Below are positions 58,215 to 64,000 of a DNA stretch of 64,000 nucleotides, one piece after another. The stretch is from Paguma larvata (lineage: Eukaryota > Chordata > Mammalia > Carnivora > Viverridae). The notes beneath the pieces are model-generated. The model ran no database searches. It saw nothing but the letters and a program-made list of their open reading frames with translations, and was not told the DNA's origin. A program made the position numbers and the translations under genes. The stretch is from NCBI GenBank assembly GCA_030068075.1, contig CM057829.1, positions 86,171,132-86,235,131 of the forward strand, read 5' to 3'. Numbering within the stretch: position 1 is the stretch's first letter; each line of letters opens with the position of its first letter.

Positions 58215-59439
58215 TGCAGTATTCAGTAATATGCATCTGAAGATTAAGCTACTTCAGAGCACTGTTCCTTGACCATTGCTTGGAATCTATTCTGATTATT
58301 TACTGTCTTCTGCATTTAACTTTGTGTGTTGAGTTTATTCCATGATGGACTGATTATCATTATAGCCTTGTAGGAACTTTGCAACAATGTTAATGGTAGC
58401 AAGGATTGGACCTGTGCACACTAGTGTATGTTCTTATCCTGGTATCTCAAGGAATCCATATTTAAGGACTGTTGTGAAATATTTATTTTGATCTAGTTAG
58501 TATACATCCATTTTCAGAGTTCTAAATGGTAAAGTAAGTATTTGGAAAAAATTATCTTTGACTTTGGGTTTTAGGAGCTCCCTTCCTCCTGGTCCAACCG
58601 AGTAGATAGAGCAATTAAGATACAGTAGTATATTTACATGCACTCAGAGACTATCTTGTGCTTTGGCAATTTCAAAAATATTTTAAAGTGTCTACTCCAG
58701 GATATGTATTTCCTTTTTTTCCTGTCATCCTTTTTTTCTCCTCGATTCTAAGCTGTACTTCTGAGATAGTCTTCTACAGTAGAGGGAGGGGAAGAAAAAG
58801 TATATGAAGGAAGATAAAAGACCAGTGCTTGGAACTACATCTGTTAATTCTAGGCATATTTTTTTAATTGAAAAATTCTGCATGCAGTTGTAAGGAATAT
58901 TATATAGAGATGCATCTACACCGTGGTTATAAATGAAGTGACAACCCATTTGGGAACAAATAGAGGCTATTTATTTATTCCAAGCTTGCTGGCCAGCCAT
59001 CATCACTTGAATTCAACAGGGATTCAAAGCAGGCAGGAAAGTAGGGAAGTTTATAGTAGAAAATATGGAAGATCTCAGGTATGCACTAGTTGGAGATTGT
59101 TGGCATGAGGAAACTGGAGGTGGGCTAACCAGAAGCAGCACACACTGGGTGATTGGTTGTAGGGCATATGTGACTTTTACTACTTGATCCTGATTTGGAA
59201 TGGTGGCAAAAATTCAGGAAAATGGAAGTTACTGAATGAATCTGGGCTATTCTGGGCCAATTGCTGCAAAAGTTTGGTTTCCCATGGTGGTTGCTCCAGA
59301 AGTTATGGGTCAGAATTCTGTTGTCTGATACTGTCTTGCCATTATCTATTTGTAATATAGTCCCTCAACATTTTATTTAGTTTCTCCCAAAGTTAACATT
59401 TTTGCCAAACTATTATATAATATCACAACCAGGGTACTG
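58215..59439. other. Unique or unassigned DNA, no gene seen
   Basis: 58940-59370 has the even base composition and phrase style of an old LTR or internal ERV segment, but no family or terminal repeats could be recognised. No viral-type frame is present. Confidence 0.4.
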
Positions 59440-60660
59440 ACGTTGCTACAGTCTACTGATCTTTTTCAGATTTCTCCTAGTTTTATTTATACTCATGTTT
59501 GTGTGTATGTGTGTTTAGTTTAGATATAATTTTATCACATGGATAGGTTTGTGTACACCACCACAGACAAGACACTACACAGGACGGTTCCATGAACATA
59601 AGGATCTCTTGTGTTGCTCTTTTATAATGACACCAACCTCTTTCCCATCTTTAAACCCCTGCAACTGCCAATCGGTTCTCTGTTTGTAAAATTTTGTCAT
59701 TTCAGAAATGTGTAATATAATGCATAATATAAATGGAATTATACAGTACGTGACCTTTTGGGACTGAGGTTTTTTCTCACTCAGCTTAATCTTCTGGAGT
59801 TTCCTTGTTTGCTTTTAAAACCATTTTAATTACTCATGTAATACATGAATAAATTCTCCCTGTGAAGCATTAAAATAGTAAAAATAAGGTTAAAGATTTC
59901 TTTAACTAAAAACACTCTCCATTCTCATCTCCTCCCTTGAAGCAATTATTTATTTTGCCATTCTTTTATTGAAGTCCATTGTTTATACACATATATTTTG
60001 TATATATATATTTTTGTATATATATTTTTTCAAAATTCTGTTGCTGGAGCAAAGCTTCAGTGGACATCCTTGTACATGCTTCCTTGTTTGCATCAGCCAG
60101 TTTTCTGTTTGACACCTAAAAGTCGTATTGTTGGGTAATAGAAAATGTATAGTGTGGATATTGCCTCATTTTCCTTCAAATTGGCAGTACCTATTTATAG
60201 GCCTAGTTGTACTCCAAAATGACCATTTCCTCATATTGTCCCATGTCTAATAGATTTAGAACTTAATTTTTTTTTCTGCCAGTCATCTAAGTGAAGAATG
60301 CTATCTCATTCTTGTTTTAATTTATATTTCCTTGGTTAATAATAAATATCTTTAAAAATGCTTATAATAATTATTTGCTCTATTTAGAATTCCTGTCTTG
60401 TAGTGGTCTCTTCATGTTCTTGTTCTAGTTTTCTACTGGCTAGTTATCTTATTGCCTTCTTGTTTCTTTTGGCTAGTTGTCTTATTTTTCTTCTTGATTT
60501 AGAAGAGATTTTAAAAATAATGTGTTCTGCACACTAATTCATTGTTTATTGTACATGTATGTATACATACACACAGAGTTTTATTCTATAACAATCTCCT
60601 AGCACATTAAGTTTTATCATTTTAAATTTGATGTTCAATTTATCACTCTTTTAGTGTCTT
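59440..60660 (-). mobile_element. Ancient L1M (L1MB-like) 3' UTR and ORF2 end
   Basis: 'attttatcacatggataggt', 'caccaccacagacaagacac', 'ggaattatacagtacgtgac', 'caaattggcagtacctattt', 'tgctatctcattcttgtttt', the antisense L1M order. Confidence 0.8.
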
Positions 60661-60671
60661 TTAATTTTTTT

Positions 60672-60873
60672 AACTCAATTAAAAAATTAATTTTTAATTA
60701 TTTTGAAGGAGAGAGCACATGTGTGCATGCAAGTGAGTAGGGGACGGTTAGAAGAGGGAGAGGGAGACTCTCCAGCAGGCTCCATGCCCAGCATTGAGCA
60801 TGATGTGGAGCTCGATCCAACCTGAACCAAAACCAGGTGTCAGTCGGTCAACACCCTGAGCTACCCAGGTGCT
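60672..60873 (-). mobile_element. Older carnivore tRNA-derived SINE
   Basis: Antisense: 'agggagagggagactctcca', 'ctccatgcccagcattgagc', head 'cctgagctacccaggtgctc'. Diverged. A duplication is not clear. Confidence 0.85.
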
Positions 60874-62039
60874 CAGTGTTTTTGTCTTTTTAAAAAAAGT
60901 CTCCCTCCCTCTCATTTTTAAACCTTACATTTTCTCAAAGTGGTGGAGTATTTTGTGTTTCACAGGCTTCACGAGTTTCACAGGTTTTCTCAGGTGCGTG
61001 TTCTGGTTCAGGTCTACTCTGGTTTCTGTCTTAGCTGTGGTGTCTTCTTGATCTTTGCATCTGAAGTGTCTTGACTTATTTTTGACCACTTCAAGGAGGC
61101 TGCAAATATTAGTGTCAAGAAGAGAGAGTCATCTTATCTCTGGAATGGAAGAGAGATTCCATTCCAGTCTCATTTCTTGATGGTTCATGTGGACAGCTCT
61201 ACCTTCAGAAAACCCTGATAACTCTGAAAGTGCATACAATTCCAAAGACAGAATTTTAAAGATACTAGATATATAAATAATAAATTCCAGAGGAACGTCA
61301 ACCTCTAAACATCCAGATAGATTTTAATTCCTCTCAAGACAGATCAATAAAGACAAACTTGATGATTATAGGTATAGTTGATTTTGAGCTATCCCCTTAA
61401 AACCAACTTGCTATCTATTTTCTGTAGAAATGAAAAATTGCCTGACTTTTACAGTAAACGTTACTTTAAGAAAAACTTGCCCTATAGTTCTTGGCCAAAC
61501 ATCGGGGGTCAGATGAAAACCTTTAGAAGCTAACAAGTTTGGCAGACCCCCAGAGTTTAATAGCATTAATGTTTTAGTTTTCTAATAAAAGTTTAAATTT
61601 ATTTAAATTCTTGAGTAGATTATGTCATTTGAAGAGATAGGATAATGGCAAAAGGAATATAATAACCTTGAGATTTTTTAAATATTGATTTTGGAAACAC
61701 TTCACACTAAAATCATTTAATATAATAATTAGTTGATCCAGTTTTTCTTCCCATTGTATTCATAATTCTTATGGAAGTATTTTAAAGCATAATAGGTTGC
61801 CAGCAGGAGTTTAAGTAGTAAAAATAAAGAATGGATGTCATTATAATAATTTTTTTTGGGGGGAGAGTTCCTCCAACTCTATTTCTGTATTCAATAACTA
61901 TTTATTTGTGCATTTATAGTTATATTCATCATTATGCCTTTTACCTAAATTTGTTTACTTTCTATAGACTCAAGTATAACTGCTAACACGTTTTCACTGA
62001 GAGATGACAAATTTGTTATTTTTATACTCCAATTGTTCT
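60874..62039. other. Unique AT-rich DNA, no gene seen
   Basis: No gene or named repeat. A 10-bp-arm inverted repeat at 61140-61167 is reported as a finding. Confidence 0.5.
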
Positions 62040-62285
62040 TCTGCGTTCCCTAATTTGGTCAATGGTGTCACCTTCCATTATTCATTTAAATAAGAAAACT
62101 TTGGGTTATATTTGGATTCTCTTCCTCATCTCCCATATCCAATCAGCTGCCACATCCCTTTGATTCTGCTTTTTAATTTCCAAAATTATCTTTTCTCCAT
62201 CTCTGTTACTATTGCTAGTTTTCAAACCGGCCCCCTACCCTATGTTCTCATCTCAACCCTCACTTAACTCAGCTGTCTCCTATTT
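62040..62285 (+). mobile_element. L2 fragment, sense
   Basis: 'ggttatatttggattctctt', 'cccatatccaatcagctgcc', 'ttctccatctctgttactat', then 'caaccctcac': L2 3' half in order. Confidence 0.7.
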
Positions 62286-63534
62286 CGTTTTAGTGTAGGT
62301 TTTCCCCTAAAGCCAATCCTGAGAACAGGAGTCTTGTGCAGGTGGTTTATTTTGGGACGTGATCCTAAGAAACATGTGTGAGTGGCTGAGAAGAGTGAAA
62401 GCAGCAAGAAGGGAATGGTGATCCACGGATGTGTCACTGGGCCGAGTTTCACTGTGGGTGTTCAGGGTTCTATCCTGCCAAGCAAATCCTGAGGAGCCCT
62501 GTAGAGCATTCCCAGAATTATATACCCCAAGGATGAGTAGGGGAGTATTCATCCACTAGCTTTCATCTCCCTCTGCTCAAGATTTGCTTAATAGGTATTG
62601 CCTTGTGCCTTTCCAGTTTAGTTGGACAGAGCTAACATGAGCACAGCAAAGAAGTTTGACTACGGAAGGCAAGAGAGCAGTGCTGGCTCTGTGGGTGTGG
62701 TGTATTATCTGTTAGTGATCTGTGAAGTCACAGGGGGCCAGAGTTTGAAGGTCCTAAAGCTTTATTTAATGGTATGCTCTCGTTGTTTTGAAATTCATAA
62801 TTAGTTATGAACAAGAGAGCTCACATTTTCACTTTCTACTAGGCCCCACAAATTATCCAATCCACATAACATAAGGTGTGGTGAAAAGTTTAGCCAAGAA
62901 AAAGTGAAACCTAAGAGGTATCTAACACATATTCTGGGTGGTGTATCTGTAACTATGTGTCTACTCAAAAATGTATTAAGCAGCCATGATCTAGCAAAGA
63001 CCAACAGACATCCTGCAAAGGAGAGTCCAAAGCTTGTTCTTCCAAACCTATTCAGAGCATGTAAGCCTGGGGCCTCCCTCCTGGAGCAACCTTGTAGGCT
63101 GTGACTCAGGCCTGGTGACCACGGTGTGCTGGTCACTCAGATTAAATGTAAGAATGAGGGCACAAGGATTTTCTGATGAGCCATCCTTCCCCAGCACCTG
63201 TTGATTGAGTTGAAGAGTCAAAGAGCTCATCTTCAACTTCAGCTGGGAAGAGAGGCCATCCAGGGTGGGGAAGCAGGTTTAGACTGGTAGGCTGGGAAGT
63301 ACACCATTTTTGTTTGCCTTTTTGTCTTCTCCAGTGTGATGATTCTGTTGTTTAACTCTGGTGAAGTGCAATCACCAGAAAGTGATATAGGCTATTTCCT
63401 ATTAATTATGTCCTTTCTATAATATCTTTCTCTTATCTCCTGCATCGTTAAAAGGAGTGTAAAGGAAAAGGCAAAAAAGGTCTTTGTGTAATTGTATAAT
63501 CTGAAGTATTGTATCCTCTACCCTGTAATGTTTT
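62286..63534. other. Unique or unassigned DNA, no gene seen
   Basis: 62290-62560 ('ggtttattttgggacgtgat') has the look of an old dispersed repeat of unknown family. 62600-63300 is higher-complexity sequence with short frames on both strands (for example 111 residues on minus, 62801-63136) that show no domain, signal peptide or splice context. Confidence 0.4.
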
Positions 63535-63766
63535 TATTTTTTTACTTTTTTTATCTTTATTTATTTTTGAGAGAGAGAGAGAGAGAGAGAGAAAAAAGAG
63601 CATGAGCAGGGGAGGGGCAGAGAGAGGGAGATACAGAATCCGAAGCAGGCTCCAGGCTCTGAGTTGTCAGCACAGAGCCTGATGCGGGGCTCGAACCCAC
63701 AAACTGTGAGAACACGACCTGAGCCGAAGTCAGATACTCAAGAGATGAGGCACCCGGATGCCCCAA
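63535..63766 (-). mobile_element. Felid tRNA-Lys SINE with expanded (GA)n
   Basis: Antisense: 'tctttatttatttttgagag', a pure GA run at 63569-63592, 'gagcaggggaggggcagaga', 'ggggctcgaacccacaaact' (complemented B box), head 'atgaggcacccggatgcccc'. Approximate target duplication around 'tgtaatgtttt' / 'tgtaatatttt'. The head is more diverged than the body. Confidence 0.95.
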
Positions 63767-64000
63767 CCATGTAATATTTTGCTGGGCAAACACTTTTGTC
63801 AGCTTTTAAATATCTAGGATCTGTGAATGTTTTGATTGGTTCTAAGATAAACATTTGTTTTTAAGAGGCTAGAAAGCACAAAACAAAAATAATATTCTTT
63901 TTAAATGAAAATTGCCCCACAGGTTAGGGACATGTCAAATTTTATTTGTTTTATGGTTGGAAAACTGTAATGTAGGGCAGAGAAGGCTACTATTTTTTCA
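63767..64000. other. Unique DNA to window end
   Basis: Nothing recognised in this short end piece. Confidence 0.5.

Noticed and set aside
62801..63136. 111-residue minus-strand frame in unique DNA
   Set aside because: No recognisable domain, no signal peptide, no clear splice signals, and the opposite strand is open over the same interval; treated as chance.
1..64000. Search for CRISPR array, operon, tRNA/rRNA gene, phage or integron structure
   Set aside because: No regularly spaced repeats, ribosome-binding sites, collinear gene strings or RNA gene folds were found. tRNA-like sequences are all SINE heads. The window is mammalian nuclear DNA.

Overview
This window reads as non-coding nuclear DNA of a cat-family carnivore (Felidae). 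The main evidence is about a dozen copies of the tRNA-Lys-derived carnivore SINE. The younger copies carry the felid form: head GGGGCGCCTGGGTGGCTCAG, a body with 'gctctgtgctgatggctcag', a CT-rich tract and an AAAAATAAATAAACGTT-type tail. Carnivore-type L1 3' ends, L2, MIR, MER5 and MaLR fragments agree with a placental mammal. The base composition is AT-rich and I see no CpG island. I found no protein-coding gene, exon, tRNA, rRNA or CRISPR array. Every long reading frame is either an L1 remnant, a SINE read-through or a low-complexity translation. I cannot tell whether the window is intergenic or lies inside a large intron.

Layout. 1-3.3 kb is the 3' half of an L1 on the minus strand, with a SINE inside it. 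3.3-12.6 kb is mostly unique AT-rich DNA with a local ~130-bp duplication (5.44 and 6.48 kb) and several high-complexity patches. 12.6-24 kb is a mosaic of L2, old L1M fragments in both orientations, MIR and a MER5 copy split by a young L1 end. 24-36 kb is the most repeat-poor part and holds the best candidates for conserved non-coding elements (about 27.0-28.3 and 32.6-33.1 kb). 36-38.9 kb contains a felid SINE and a 199-nt almost pure pyrimidine tract. 38.9-42 kb is an old L1 into which a younger L1 and a back-to-back SINE pair have inserted. 43.3 kb is a solo MLT1-type LTR. 44.8-47.6 kb is a 5'-end-containing old L1 on the minus strand. 48.9-53.9 kb is a nested LINE stack: an older L1M, an L1MA inside it, then SINEs and a young L1 end. 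54-64 kb mixes an L2 3' end, old L1 pieces, MER5 and six felid or carnivore SINEs.

My rough tally is that about 25 kb (near 40%) is recognisable interspersed repeat. Insertions can be ordered in time from nesting and target-site duplications (TSDs); the SINE at 55.3 kb, with a perfect 17-bp TSD and a long A tail, looks youngest. I found no new biological system here. The items most worth checking are the perfect double hairpin inside the L1MA (51.5 kb), the SINE dimer, the 199-nt polypyrimidine tract, the local duplication and the non-repetitive candidate regulatory stretches. Family names come from recognition by eye, not from a database search, so subfamily labels are approximate.
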